Of a stretch of DNA of 64,000 bases, positions 43,112-52,360 are shown one piece after another; the first letter of the stretch is position 1; the number at the start of each line of letters is the position of its first letter. Position numbers and translations under genes: made by a program. Source of the stretch: Chryseobacterium cucumeris (lineage in GTDB: Bacteria > Bacteroidota > Bacteroidia > Flavobacteriales > Weeksellaceae); contig NZ_CP068760.1 in the NCBI RefSeq assembly GCF_016775705.1, positions 2,418,001 to 2,482,000 on the forward strand. The letters run 5' to 3'. The notes under the pieces were generated by a model. The model ran no database searches, was not told the origin of the DNA, and saw only the letters and a list, made by a program, of their open reading frames with translations.

Positions 43112-44554
43112 ATGAGCGCAGAGTCCAACAATATCAAGTCTTTGGAAATTGAAAATGAAGATTTCAGAAATTCAGTGGGAACCATGGATGAAACCGGTAA
43201 AAGGAAGTGGATTTTTCCCAGAAAGCCCAAAGGAAAGTATACCAACTACAGGAATTACACCAGCTATTTTCTTCTTACTTTATTTTTCGGACTGCCGTTT
43301 GTAAAGATCAATAATAATCCTTTTCTGCTGATCAATGTCATCGACAGGAAATTCTTTATTCTCGGACAGCCGTTTTACCTGCAGGACTTTTTTATTCTTG
43401 CTTTAGGGGCGGTAACCTCCGTCATTTTTGTGATGTTATTTACTGTCGTTTTCGGAAGAATATTCTGTGGGTGGCTATGCCCGCAGACGCTTTTTATGGA
43501 AATGGTCTTCCGTAAAATCGAATACTGGATCGAAGGAGACCGGAATAAACAGATGAAGCTGGACAGACAGGAATGGGATGCAGAGAAAATAAGAAAAAGG
43601 TTGACGAAATGGTCTGTTTTCCTTTTAATTTCATTGATTATTTCTCATTTTATGTTCATGTATATTGTGGGCTACGAAGAAGTTTTCCGTATTATGAGTG
43701 AAGGACCTGAAGCCAACTCACTGAAGTTTATCGTTATGATCTTTTTTACCATGACGTTCTATTTTGTTTTCGCATGGCTTCGTGAGCAGGTTTGTACGCT
43801 GGTTTGCCCTTACGGAAGGCTGCAGGGTGTATTGATCGACAAGCAAACGATCAATGTATACTATGATTTTAAAAGAGGAGAAGGCCGTGCAAAATGGAGA
43901 AATAACGAAGACAGAAAAGCAGCAGGAAAAGGAGATTGTATAGACTGTAACCAATGTGTTGTGGTATGTCCTACAGGAATCGATATCAGAAACGGACAGC
44001 AGCTGGAATGTGTAAACTGTACAGCCTGTATTGATGCCTGCGATGAAGTTATGGAGAAAGTTGGCTTACCTAAAGGATTGGTCCGCTATGCTACGGAAGC
44101 AGAAATTGAAAATCAGGACAAATTCCGGTTTACTCCAAGAATGAAAGCCACAACTGTTATCCTTGCCTTGTTGATTGGGTTCCTTGGGTTTTTAATGTAT
44201 GACCGTGGTTCTATGGAAGCCAAATTCATCAAACCTGCAGGTTCTACATTTTTTATTAAGAACGGTAAAATCACCAATACTTTTATCTATACCCTTCTGA
44301 ATAAATCAAACGAGAAAAAGATGCTTACCATCAAAGTGATCACTCCAACGAATGCGGAAATTACCTATTTCGGTTCTGAAAAAATTATTTTGAAAGGAGA
44401 TCAGATCCTGAAAGGAAACATCAACATTTCCTTTCCTGAAGACGAAATTAAATTCTCAAAACAAAATATGGTCATCGGAGTATTTGATGAAAAAGGACAG
44501 CTGGTAGATTCGTTTGAAACTACTTTTGAAGGACCGTTTAAGTTGGCTCTTTAG
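43112..44554 (+). CDS. ccoG: Cytochrome c oxidase accessory protein CcoG (RdxA/FixG)
   Basis: The 480-residue membrane Fe-S protein supports assembly of cbb3 oxidase, probably as a copper-reducing factor. It has five or so membrane spans, 'FCGWLCPQTLFMEMVFRKIE' and 'CTLVCPYGRLQGVLID', then two 4Fe-4S clusters in 'CIDCNQCVVVCPTGIDIR' and 'CVNCTACIDACDEVM'. An Ig-like C-terminal domain (about 370-480) faces the periplasm. The usual ccoNOP genes are not within the window. The upstream 254 bp have no gene I can support. Confidence 0.96.
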   Translation: MSAESNNIKSLEIENEDFRNSVGTMDETGKRKWIFPRKPKGKYTNYRNYTSYFLLTLFFGLPFVKINNNPFLLINVIDRKFFILGQPFYLQDFFILALGAVTSVIFVMLFTVVFGRIFCGWLCPQTLFMEMVFRKIEYWIEGDRNKQMKLDRQEWDAEKIRKRLTKWSVFLLISLIISHFMFMYIVGYEEVFRIMSEGPEANSLKFIVMIFFTMTFYFVFAWLREQVCTLVCPYGRLQGVLIDKQTINVYYDFKRGEGRAKWRNNEDRKAAGKGDCIDCNQCVVVCPTGIDIRNGQQLECVNCTACIDACDEVMEKVGLPKGLVRYATEAEIENQDKFRFTPRMKATTVILALLIGFLGFLMYDRGSMEAKFIKPAGSTFFIKNGKITNTFIYTLLNKSNEKKMLTIKVITPTNAEITYFGSEKIILKGDQILKGNINISFPEDEIKFSKQNMVIGVFDEKGQLVDSFETTFEGPFKLAL

Positions 44555-44607
44555 GTGGCAGGTAGCGGGTAATAAGTTATAGGAAGTAGGAAAAGTAGTT
44601 GATATTT

Positions 44608-44640
44608 CCCATTCCCCTCCTCTGGAGGAGCGGGATGGTT
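44608..44640. repeat. GC-rich palindromic dispersed element
   Basis: cctcc-tct-ggagg inside 'cccattcccctcctctggag' and a GC-rich right flank, in the spacer between the convergent ccoG and AraC genes. Its base composition differs from its surroundings. Confidence 0.5.
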
Positions 44641-44686
44641 TTCCAACGCATTCCTCCCCAACCTTAAACTTTGAATTTGGAACTCA

Positions 44687-45568
44687 TTAAGCCTTATATT
44701 TCCTCATAAACTGCGTGGGAGTCATTCCGGAGCTTTTCCGGAATACTCTTACAAAGTAGGAATATTCTTCGTATCCCAGTCTAAAGGCAATTTCCACCAA
44801 ACTCTCGTCGAGATACATGAGCATTCTTTTGGCTTCCAGCACTACCCTTTCAGTAATGACATCAGTTGCTGTTTTTTGAACAACAGTCTGGGCAATCCTG
44901 TTCAGATGTTTGGATGAAATACCTAACAAAGAGGCATAATGCGTAATGGACTTGTGTTTTGTGAAGTTTTGTTCAATCAGATTTTCGAAATCCTGATAAT
45001 GTTTAAAATAAGAAAGTCCGGCAGCAGAATCCATTGTATCAAAATCTTTTGAAAACAATCTTGCAGCATTAATAAAAATCTGAGACATTAGTGATAAAAT
45101 CAGACCTTCTTTCATAATGTTTTTAGCCTGATGCTCTTCTCCCAGTTCTTTAAATAAACTCATGTTTTTCTTCAATTCCTGAGCGTTCAATTGTAGTTTT
45201 CGCGGGAAAGATACGGATCCGAAAAACGGAAAATTTCTGAGTTTCTGATTCACATAATGCATTTCATAAAATTCCTGGGAACAAAAGAAAATGTAACCGT
45301 CTATATCTTCCGAAAGCTCCCAGCTGTGAATCTGTCCCGGTGACAAGAAGAAAAGACTTCCTTCAGAGACTTCATATCTTTGAAAATCGATCTCATGCAC
45401 TCCTGTTCCTTTGGTAAAGAGAACTGCTGCATAGAAATCATGTCTGTGAGGCTTCTCTATATGACGATGTCCCAGCACCAAATGACTCTTCATGGTGTTA
45501 AAATAAAAATCTGAAGTATTTTTACCCGCCTGGAAAAGATCGATATGAAGAACGGAGATCGGATTCAT
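44687..45568 (-). CDS. AraC-family transcriptional regulator with cupin sensor
   Basis: The 293-residue protein has an N-terminal cupin ('HRHIEKPHRHDFYAAVLFTKG' with paired His, about 30-100; 'LFFLSPGQIHSWELSE' closes it). The C-terminal HTH pair lies at about 195-293. 'ITHYASLLGISSKHLNRIAQ' is the first helix-turn-helix and 'LVEIAFRLGYEEYSYFVRVFRKSSGMTPTQF' (in part) the second. The cupin may bind a small ligand, and no target gene is adjacent in operon sense. Confidence 0.92.
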   Translation of the reverse strand: MNPISVLHIDLFQAGKNTSDFYFNTMKSHLVLGHRHIEKPHRHDFYAAVLFTKGTGVHEIDFQRYEVSEGSLFFLSPGQIHSWELSEDIDGYIFFCSQEFYEMHYVNQKLRNFPFFGSVSFPRKLQLNAQELKKNMSLFKELGEEHQAKNIMKEGLILSLMSQIFINAARLFSKDFDTMDSAAGLSYFKHYQDFENLIEQNFTKHKSITHYASLLGISSKHLNRIAQTVVQKTATDVITERVVLEAKRMLMYLDESLVEIAFRLGYEEYSYFVRVFRKSSGMTPTQFMRKYKA

Positions 45569-45720
45569 TGATAAATATCTTAAGGATTCACAAATTTAGA
45601 TAAAAAGAACCGGTAATAGCTGCTCTTCTTCTCTGTGATGACCAAATGGCTGTTTTGTGATGATTTTACATCTTTATTTTTCCTTTAAAACAAAGTCTGA
45701 CCGCACTTTTTACAATATAT

Positions 45721-45753
45721 TTTGGATGAAACTTTAAAAAATTTTTATCTTTG
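45721..45753 (+). promoter_or_regulatory. Promoter of the MerR-family gene
   Basis: TTTG (45721-45724), 21 bases, TATCTTTG (45746-45753): consensus -33/-7 pair. The transcript should begin near 45757 and the ATG at 45772 follows. This rules out the in-frame upstream start at 45751, which lies inside the -7 box. Confidence 0.75.
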
Positions 45754-45771
45754 AAGTTTAGGAGTTGTAAA

Positions 45772-46116
45772 ATGAAAATAAATTTACCTGATAAGCTGTA
45801 TTATTCTATAGGAGAAGTTGCGAAAGCATTCGATGTAAACACTTCATTAATACGTTACTGGGAACAGGAATTCCCTATTATCAAGCCTAAAAAAAACAGA
45901 AAAGGGAACCGGTATTTCACTCCTGAAGACATTAAAAATCTTCAGATGATCTACCATCTCGTAAAAGAAAAAGGATATACCCTTGACGGAGCCCGTATCG
46001 CTCTGACCACCAACAGTAAAATTTCCGAAACCATTACTCTGATCGACCGCCTGGAGTTTGTAAAAGCTGAACTGATCAAGCTGAAAGAGTCTTTAGGAGA
46101 ACGGGAAGAGGATTAA
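45772..46116 (+). CDS. MerR-family transcriptional regulator
   Basis: 114 residues from the ATG at 45772. The winged HTH 'YSIGEVAKAFDVNTSLIRYWEQEFPIIKPKKNRKGNRYFTPEDI' (positions about 10-53, in part) matches MerR. The remaining 60 residues are a short coiled coil, with no effector domain. Such short MerR proteins are common next to tatC or RNA-processing genes in Bacteroidota, but not here. Ligand and targets unknown. Confidence 0.92.
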   Translation: MKINLPDKLYYSIGEVAKAFDVNTSLIRYWEQEFPIIKPKKNRKGNRYFTPEDIKNLQMIYHLVKEKGYTLDGARIALTTNSKISETITLIDRLEFVKAELIKLKESLGEREED

Positions 46117-46131
46117 ATGCTTTGAAAATAT

Positions 46132-46168
46132 AAAACCTCCGCTGCAATGAATTGCAGCGGAGGTTTTT
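46132..46168 (+). terminator. Terminator after MerR gene
   Basis: 15-bp perfect arms aacctccgctgcaat / attgcagcggaggtt, then TTT. It may also work from the other strand for the 46223 gene (A-run on its left). Confidence 0.85.
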
Positions 46169-46222
46169 ATTGATAGTAACACATGGCAAAACCAATGATT
46201 CATTATTGCTTTTTGTCCAAAA

Positions 46223-46453
46223 TTATTCTTCTTTCTTAAAACTCACCACCAGATATTCTCCGTTTGAACAGTATTTCTTACAGCTGTCATCTTTAAAGTT
46301 TTCAGGCTTTTTGGTGTACTCTTCAATATACCTCGCACTTTCAGCTGTATCAGCCGGAACTATAACAATATGGTAATTGTCAGCCACTGTACTATCGGCT
46401 TTTTTTAATGCCTCTTCCTTGTATTTCAATGCTTCAGTGTAATTCATATTCAT
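46223..46453 (-). CDS. Small conserved-looking hypothetical protein
   Basis: 76 residues from the ATG complementary to 46451-46453 (a TTG two codons upstream is possible). The sequence runs 'NYTEALKYKEEALKKAD', then a strand-like 'NYHIVIVPAD', a helix 'SARYIEEYTKKPENF', two Cys in 'DSCKKYCSNGEYLVVSFKKEE'. There is no signal peptide. I do not recognise the family. The coding-like composition and isolated position between convergent transcripts support a real gene. Confidence 0.6.
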   Translation of the reverse strand: MNMNYTEALKYKEEALKKADSTVADNYHIVIVPADTAESARYIEEYTKKPENFKDDSCKKYCSNGEYLVVSFKKEE

Positions 46454-46684
46454 GATCAATTAATAAGGTTAATAAGTATGATGAAAAAATTACAAAAACC
46501 AAGCCGTTTGAAGAAATGCTATATAAAAAGCAATCAAGAATTTCAGTATCAATTACGAAATTATATCGCATAAAAGACAATATTCCCACCACCTTTTAAA
46601 CCATAAAACACTTTCTCTTTATCATATTTAACCATTTCATTATCAGCTATTGCAGTGCTTTATTTTTATTATTACGTTTACTAT

Positions 46685-47944
46685 ATGATGAGAAAAAACT
46701 ATTACCGGAAACTGGCATTGATGGTCACATTGCTGACTGTTTTATTAGCCTATCAGAAATACACCAGTCGTGAAAAAGAACCTTTTCCTGAAGTTACCTT
46801 TATTAAAGATTCTTCAATACGGGATCTATCAGATTTTGATCCTAATCAACTGGACAAAGAACAGTGGCTGAAACTTGGATTTTCAGAGAAACAAACTGCT
46901 ACTATCCTTAAGTATAAAGATATGATAGGAGGAAAATTTACTTCAAAAGAGCAGTTGAAAAAATGTTATGCTATTTCCGAAGAGAAATTCAGTGAACTTG
47001 CCTCTTTCATCTTACTTCCTGAAGTAACAGAAAAAAAGGATCCAAAAGGATTCTCTTCCTACGGAAAGAAAGAAATTCTGGTTTCAGCGAAATTCAATCC
47101 TGATCAGTTTTCTGTCCACGACTGGCTTAAGATGGGTTTCAGTGAAAAGCAGGCAGAAGCTATTATAAAGTATAAAAATTATCTCGGGGGAAGTTTTATC
47201 AGTAAGGAAAAGTTTAAAGAATGCTTCATCATTTCCCCGGAAAATTACAGCAAAATCGAACCTTATCTTTTGCTGCCGGCAAAAACTCCGGAAAACTTCA
47301 GGAATTTCGCGAAGGATAATCCTGTAAAATCCAGAATTCAATATCATATTTTTGATCCTAATCAACTGGACTTAGAGGGCTGGAAAACACTTGGATTCTC
47401 AGAAAAACAAGCAATCACAATCCTCAATTACCGGAACCGGAATTTAAGAGGAAGCTTTAAAAGCCTTGACGATCTGCAGAAATGTTTTGTGATTTCTGCT
47501 GAGAAATTTCAGGAAATGAAACCTTATATCAAACTTCAGGAAAAACAGCAGGAAAAAACAGACTTTTCAAAAACAGACCTTAATACCATTACGTTTAAAC
47601 AGCTTATAGAATTCGGACTGGATGAAAAAAGTGCAGGTTCAATCATTGGTTTCAGAAAGAAACTGGGAGGCTTTATGAATAAGCAGCAAATTCTAAGTAC
47701 TTACAACATCGATCAGGACCTGGTTCAGAAACTGATTTCAATAGCGCCATTGAATACATCAGATGTTCCCCGGTACTCATTAGTAAATGCACCGGAGGAA
47801 TGGCTTAAAAATCATCCTTATTTCAAGTACTCAGCAGATAAAATCATATTCTACAGGATTAGTAATCCAGATGATAAAAAAATATGGAAACTTTTAAAAC
47901 TGAAACCTGAGTATGAAGAAAGAATGAAATTATATGTAAAATAA
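46685..47944 (+). CDS. Membrane-anchored protein with ComEA-like helix-hairpin-helix repeats
   Basis: 419 residues starting at ATG-ATG (46685/46688); an extension upstream to 46655 would only add a Tyr-rich stretch. One membrane segment (about 13-27) is followed by at least four HhH-like units of 60-80 residues. These are 'FDPNQLDKEQWLKLGFSEKQ', 'FNPDQFSVHDWLKMGFSEKQ', 'FDPNQLDLEGWKTLGFSEKQ' and 'DLNTITFKQLIEFGLDEKSA', and a degenerate fifth starts 'SLVNAPEEWLKNHPYF'. Each contains the pattern 'ILkYkdxxGgkFxSkeqLkkcy'. ComEA-type HhH domains bind DNA at the cell surface during uptake; binding here is inference. Confidence 0.88.
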   Translation: MMRKNYYRKLALMVTLLTVLLAYQKYTSREKEPFPEVTFIKDSSIRDLSDFDPNQLDKEQWLKLGFSEKQTATILKYKDMIGGKFTSKEQLKKCYAISEEKFSELASFILLPEVTEKKDPKGFSSYGKKEILVSAKFNPDQFSVHDWLKMGFSEKQAEAIIKYKNYLGGSFISKEKFKECFIISPENYSKIEPYLLLPAKTPENFRNFAKDNPVKSRIQYHIFDPNQLDLEGWKTLGFSEKQAITILNYRNRNLRGSFKSLDDLQKCFVISAEKFQEMKPYIKLQEKQQEKTDFSKTDLNTITFKQLIEFGLDEKSAGSIIGFRKKLGGFMNKQQILSTYNIDQDLVQKLISIAPLNTSDVPRYSLVNAPEEWLKNHPYFKYSADKIIFYRISNPDDKKIWKLLKLKPEYEERMKLYVK

Positions 47945-47967
47945 CGTGACAACAAGAAGTTGACATA

Positions 47968-47998
47968 AACTCTTCCAAAATAATATTCCGGAAGAGTT
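47968..47998. terminator. Weak bidirectional terminator
   Basis: aactcttcc ... ggaagagtt form 9-bp arms with a 13-base loop and no strong T-run on either side, between the convergent HhH and propeller genes. Confidence 0.4.
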
Positions 47999-48022
47999 AT
48001 ACTGTAAATAATGTCCTACATT

Positions 48023-49246
48023 TTAGTGATGCATATAACTGCCTGGTCCGTTAGTTCCTTCAATAGATTCCGGTAGAATTCCATATTTATTCCTTAAATC
48101 TACTGTTCCTAATTTTTTCCCGGAATTAATATCAATGATACTAATCGTACCGGAATTTAAGTTAGGAAGATCCAATAGATTATTCTGTACTGCTACAACA
48201 TCTTTTCCTGACTTGGTTTTAAAGAAAGCCATATGATGCGCCCCTCTGTCAGCTTCAAAAGTCTTCAAAAGCTTTAGCTGGGGAAGATTATTTATATCAA
48301 AAACAAGCACTCTTCCAGGATCTGCAAAACTTACATAGAGCTTGTTTGTATCATCAATATACATTTCAAGCGCCCAGCCTAATCCTTGTGTACTTCCGTC
48401 AAAAATCTTGGTAAAAGCATCATATTTTTTGGTTGCGGTATTGTATGGGGCAATCCAGATATCACCGCCAAGCATTGTTGTAGCAAGTGCATATTGTGGA
48501 AATTTTCCGCGAAGTAACAACACCTCAACCGGAGCGGACAAATCTGCTGGTGAGTCTGCTACCTGGTATGTTTCCTTGATTTCATAGGTATTCAGATCTA
48601 ACAAAGTACAGGTATTTCCCATTCCTGTCGTAAGATCAGGGTGAATGGTAGAAGTCACCATCATTAATCCTTTTTCCTCATTAACGGAAATGCCATGCGG
48701 ATACATGATAAACTTACCGGGATTAACCTGAATGGGAGCTTTAATCGTTTTGATAAGCTGATTATTATTAGCATTAAAAACGCCAATACTTCCGTCTTTC
48801 GGACCTCCTGCCCCACCCATAAAGGTCATAAAATATCTACCGTCATTTGTGAAAAACAAGTTTTCACCTACTGTATTCTCGCCCGTATCAATAGGAGTTG
48901 CACTGATTAATTTCGGCTGTCCGTATTGGTCTTTATCCGTTTTTATTTCATAGAGATAACTGCCTCCCAAAGCAGTGGTGAACATTTTTTTTGCATCCAG
49001 ATTGTAATAAATATGATGGGGCAATACCCCATTACCCAATTCAAGCTTACTGCTGATGTTTCCAAAATTCGGAGCTTCAGGATCAAGTTCTATAACGGCT
49101 ATTCCGTCTGATGACCCTTTTATGCTTCTGTAATCAATGTAAAACGAGGTATTATGAGGATGATCGGGATTGTGGTTCTCATTCAGGCAACCCGTGGATA
49201 TTACCAGAATAACAAACAAGAACACTGAATTCATTTTTAATTTCAT
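48023..49246 (-). CDS. YncE-like beta-propeller lipoprotein, function unknown
   Basis: 407 residues from the ATG complementary to 49244-49246, which gives a lipobox STGC with Cys20; the longer frame to 49309 lacks a proper signal start. Repeated blades such as 'NISSKLELGNGVLPHHIYYNLDAKKMFTTA' and 'GENLFFTNDGRYFMTFMGGAGGPKDGSIGVFN' are 40-45 residues long and suggest a six- or seven-bladed propeller of the quinohemoprotein/YncE kind. 'YMHH' ends it. No enzyme motif is evident. The phrase-like His residues (VLPHHIYY, RGAHHMAF, YPHGIS) recur in each blade and may bind a metal or sugar. Confidence 0.7.
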   Translation of the reverse strand: MKLKMNSVFLFVILVISTGCLNENHNPDHPHNTSFYIDYRSIKGSSDGIAVIELDPEAPNFGNISSKLELGNGVLPHHIYYNLDAKKMFTTALGGSYLYEIKTDKDQYGQPKLISATPIDTGENTVGENLFFTNDGRYFMTFMGGAGGPKDGSIGVFNANNNQLIKTIKAPIQVNPGKFIMYPHGISVNEEKGLMMVTSTIHPDLTTGMGNTCTLLDLNTYEIKETYQVADSPADLSAPVEVLLLRGKFPQYALATTMLGGDIWIAPYNTATKKYDAFTKIFDGSTQGLGWALEMYIDDTNKLYVSFADPGRVLVFDINNLPQLKLLKTFEADRGAHHMAFFKTKSGKDVVAVQNNLLDLPNLNSGTISIIDINSGKKLGTVDLRNKYGILPESIEGTNGPGSYMHH

Positions 49247-49344
49247 GGTTTTGTGATTATCATTGTTAGTATTATAAATATAAAACATTTCCAATGAAAA
49301 CAAAAACATATTACACTAATATGTGAAAAATAATAAATGACATT

Positions 49345-49381
49345 AAAAATAATGCTTCCTGTAGTTAATACAAGGAAGCAT
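49345..49381 (-). terminator. Terminator after rluF
   Basis: atgcttcc / ggaagcat arms around a 14-base loop, followed on the minus strand by TTATTTTT. Confidence 0.75.
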
Positions 49382-49414
49382 GAAATTAAAACCGTTAAAG
49401 TATCTTGGATATTT

Positions 49415-50137
49415 TTAATCAAATGTTTTACTGGAATCTACCAGCAAAGAGTTTAAGGTATTAAGCTCCTCATCAGTCATATCTCTCCATTTCCCTATCG
49501 GCAGATCAAGTTTGATATTCATAATACGGATTCTCTTGAGTTTTTTAACTTCATACCCCAGATATTCGCACATTCTCCGGATCTGTCTGTTCAGTCCCTG
49601 GGTAAGGATAATTCTGAAATTCATTTCATCAATCTTCTCTACCTCACATTTTTTAGTCACAGTATCAAGGATAGGAACTCCATTTCTCATTTTCTCCAGG
49701 AATTTTGGAGTGATCGGCTTATCTACACGAACCAGATATTCCTTCTCGTGATTATTTCGAGCTCTCAGGATTTTATTGACAATATCACCGTCACTCGTTA
49801 ATAGAATAAGCCCTTCACTAGGTTTATCCAGTCTTCCGATAGGAAAAATTCTTTTCGGGTGGTTGATATAATCTACGATATTATTTTTTTCACGTTTGGT
49901 ATCGGTAGTACAAACGATTCCTACCGGTTTATTAAAAACGATATACACAGGTTTTTCCTGAGGCTCTCTGATGGGTTTTCCGTCTACTTCTACGAGATCC
50001 TCATCAGAAACTTTGGTTCCCAATTCAGGAATTTTCCCGTTTATCTTAATTCTGCCTTCCTCCAAAAGTTTATCTGCTGCTCTTCTCGAACAGTACCCTG
50101 CTTCTGATAAATATTTATTAATACGTGTCTTTTCCAT
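49415..50137 (-). CDS. rluF: 23S rRNA pseudouridine synthase, RluF type
   Basis: The 240-residue enzyme has an S4 RNA-binding domain (1-60) with '[23 protein letters not shown]' (in part). The RluB/E/F/RsuA catalytic domain carries the active Asp in '[18 protein letters not shown]'. '[21 protein letters not shown]', '[10 protein letters not shown]' and '[30 protein letters not shown]' (in parts) closely follow E. coli RluF, which modifies U2604; by this I call it RluF rather than RluB or RluE. It lacks the basic tail of E. coli RluF. Start and the previous stop overlap (TAATG), indicating coupling. Confidence 0.9.
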   Translation of the reverse strand: MEKTRINKYLSEAGYCSRRAADKLLEEGRIKINGKIPELGTKVSDEDLVEVDGKPIREPQEKPVYIVFNKPVGIVCTTDTKREKNNIVDYINHPKRIFPIGRLDKPSEGLILLTSDGDIVNKILRARNNHEKEYLVRVDKPITPKFLEKMRNGVPILDTVTKKCEVEKIDEMNFRIILTQGLNRQIRRMCEYLGYEVKKLKRIRIMNIKLDLPIGKWRDMTDEELNTLNSLLVDSSKTFD

Positions 50138-50715
50138 TAGTCTTTTCCGTAACCGGTATAATTTTTATTGCTGAAAAGGGTAATTCCATAGCTCAGCCCT
50201 ATGAAAAAACCGTCAGCTCCGTCTTTCAGCCGATGTGATTCAAAAACAATTCCTCCTTCCTGGCTCAATCTTTTTGAATAGGAAACCTGCATTCCCAGTC
50301 TCCCGCCCCAGAATTCAGTATCTGAAACAGCAGAGTGATTAAGCTGTTTTCCATAATTAATATCGATATAAAAAGGTCTTTCGCCCGGAGAAAAAATAAT
50401 CTTTGGTTGAATAACCCAATAAATCAGATGATAATTATCCTGGATAAAACTATATTTAAATCCTGTTCCCAATGCAAAGTTAGGAAGAAAATTATATCCA
50501 CCCACAGCAGTAATCCCATAAGTAAGATTTCCTAATGAAGATCTGTTTTCAATATACTGCGAATTGCTGGTCTGGTTCTTCTTATTAATATTAAATCCTA
50601 CATTCAGAGAAGGATTGAAGTAAAAATCCATTTTTGATTTTCCAGTTTCTGTATCCTGAGAAAATGCTTTACAAAAAGAAAATATTAATAAGAAAATGGA
50701 TAATTTTATTTTCAT
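50137..50715 (-). CDS. Outer-membrane beta-barrel-like hypothetical protein
   Basis: The 192-residue protein has a signal peptide (about 1-19, ending AFSQ) and alternating aromatic/glycine strands ('[16 protein letters not shown]', '[25 protein letters not shown]', '[17 protein letters not shown]') ending in a membrane-barrel-like C-terminus 'GLSYGITLF'. It sits between truB and rluF with a 4-base overlap at one end and a 1-base overlap at the other, so it is translationally coupled to both. Its biological role is unknown. Confidence 0.75.
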   Translation of the reverse strand: MKIKLSIFLLIFSFCKAFSQDTETGKSKMDFYFNPSLNVGFNINKKNQTSNSQYIENRSSLGNLTYGITAVGGYNFLPNFALGTGFKYSFIQDNYHLIYWVIQPKIIFSPGERPFYIDINYGKQLNHSAVSDTEFWGGRLGMQVSYSKRLSQEGGIVFESHRLKDGADGFFIGLSYGITLFSNKNYTGYGKD

Positions 50716-51410
50716 AGGCTTTCGAATCTGTACTCGTTATTCAGGAACTGATCTGTAGCATCTTCAATGGCATAATCACCAATTTTGGTACGTCTCAGCT
50801 GTGTCAGATAAGCTCCTACTCCCAGTTCCTGCCCGATATCATGAGCCAGACTTCTGATGTATGTTCCTTTTGAACAGCCTACCATGAAACTCACCAAAGG
50901 AAAATCGATTTTTATGTCTTTGATATAATGGATGGTTGTTTTTCTTGCCTTCATTTCCACTTCTTCACCTGCTCTGGCAAGATTGTAAGCTCTTTCGCCA
51001 TCAATTTTAATCGCTGAATAAACGGGTGGTTTCTGTTCAATTTCCCCAACAAATTTTTCCAGCACTTCTTTTACCTGTTCTTCAGTAATATGAGAGATAT
51101 CCTGGTGAAGAATTTCAGGTTTTTCGGTATCATAGGATTCTGTCTGGACACCGATCTTGATCTCTGTCCAATATTCTTTGGGAGCATCCTGAATTTCAGG
51201 AATTTTCTTTGTAAATTTTCCACAGCAGACGATAAGAAGCCCGGTTGCTCTGGGATCTAAAGTTCCGGCGTGTCCGATTTTAAATTTCTTGGGAAGATCA
51301 AATTCCCTTTTAAGTTTATATTTCATTTTATTGACAGCCTGGAAGGAAGTCCAGTCCAAAGGTTTGTCCAATAAAAAAATGTATCCTGATTTCAGTTCTT
51401 CAGCAGTCAT
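50712..51410 (-). CDS. truB: tRNA pseudouridine-55 synthase
   Basis: The 232-residue enzyme makes pseudouridine in the T-loop of tRNA. 'GYIFLLDKPLDWTSFQAVN' and 'KIGHAGTLDPRATGLLIVC' contain motif I and the catalytic Asp. 'TYIRSLAHDIGQELGVGAYLTQLRRTKIGDYAI' (in part) is the C-terminal family block. It is shorter than E. coli TruB because the PUA domain is missing, as in many Bacteroidota. It follows uppP by 20 bp. Confidence 0.96.
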   Translation of the reverse strand: MTAEELKSGYIFLLDKPLDWTSFQAVNKMKYKLKREFDLPKKFKIGHAGTLDPRATGLLIVCCGKFTKKIPEIQDAPKEYWTEIKIGVQTESYDTEKPEILHQDISHITEEQVKEVLEKFVGEIEQKPPVYSAIKIDGERAYNLARAGEEVEMKARKTTIHYIKDIKIDFPLVSFMVGCSKGTYIRSLAHDIGQELGVGAYLTQLRRTKIGDYAIEDATDQFLNNEYRFESL

Positions 51411-51430
51411 GAATGAGTATAAAAGATTTC

Positions 51431-52249
51431 TTATTTAAAGAAATAGAAATAAATCAACAGAGCTATTCCTACAAAAATACGGTACCAGCCCCAAGGTTTG
51501 AATCCATATTTGTTAAGCACACCAATAAATGCTTTAATGGCAATAAGTGCTACAATAAATGCAACGATATTTCCAATTACAAAGATCATAATATGATCCT
51601 GTGAAGACATAATCATTTCATATCCTTTCTGCGGATTTGCGGTTTCTTTTCCCCAGGTCTTAACAAAAACTGAGTACACGGTTACAGCAAGCATGGTAGG
51701 GACTGCAAGGAAAAAAGAAAATTCTGCAGCAGCCTTTCTGGTAAGGCCTTGTGCCATTCCTCCAATAATAGAGGCCGCACTACGGCTTGTTCCCGGCATC
51801 ATCGCAAGACACTGCCAGAAACCAATGGTAACAGCATTTCTTACGGTAATTCCTTTTTCATCATCAATTTTAGGATTCCTGAACCATTTATCTGCAAACA
51901 ATAAAACTACACCACCCAACACCAATACAGAAGAGATCGCAATCTGGTTCCCAAGAACGGCTTCAATTTTATCATCGAATAAATACCCCAACACCAAAGC
52001 CGGAACTACAGCAAATGCAAGTTTAAAATAAAACTGAATATTATTTAAGTCAAAAAACTTTTTCCAGTATGCCACTACGACAGATAGAATAGCTCCAAAC
52101 TGAATAGACACCTGAAACATTTTTAAAAATTCTGTTTCTTCCAACCCCATAAGATTCGCAGTAAATCCCATATGTGCTGTAGAGGAAATCGGAAGATATT
52201 CCGTCAACCCTTCTACAATGGCAATAATAATTGCTTTGATTAAATCCAT
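51431..52249 (-). CDS. uppP: Undecaprenyl-diphosphatase (UppP/BacA)
   Basis: The 272-residue membrane enzyme regenerates undecaprenyl phosphate for cell-wall synthesis and gives bacitracin resistance. 'IVEGLTEYLPISSTAHMGF' (about 13-31) and 'MPGTSRSAASIIGGMAQGL' (about 153-171) hold the active-site Glu, Ser and Arg residues. About eight membrane spans. It sits with truB and ftsX, the common Bacteroidota order. Confidence 0.97.
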   Translation of the reverse strand: MDLIKAIIIAIVEGLTEYLPISSTAHMGFTANLMGLEETEFLKMFQVSIQFGAILSVVVAYWKKFFDLNNIQFYFKLAFAVVPALVLGYLFDDKIEAVLGNQIAISSVLVLGGVVLLFADKWFRNPKIDDEKGITVRNAVTIGFWQCLAMMPGTSRSAASIIGGMAQGLTRKAAAEFSFFLAVPTMLAVTVYSVFVKTWGKETANPQKGYEMIMSSQDHIMIFVIGNIVAFIVALIAIKAFIGVLNKYGFKPWGWYRIFVGIALLIYFYFFK

Positions 52250-52262
52250 ATTCTTTTAAAAA

Positions 52263-52346
52263 TTAAAAAGATTAAAAGATTTAAGAATTAGAAAAATCAG
52301 CTCATTGGCTTACATCTTTCAATTCTTAAATTTTTTAATCCTTAAA
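52263..52346. repeat. Long imperfect inverted repeat upstream of uppP
   Basis: The left arm 'ttaaaaagattaaaagattt...aagaatt' and right arm 'aattcttaaattttttaatcctt' pair over roughly 25 bp across a 25-base loop. It lies in the 111-bp spacer between DUF3098 and uppP and could terminate or stabilise the mRNA. Confidence 0.45.
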
Positions 52347-52360
52347 TAAAATTATTTTAT

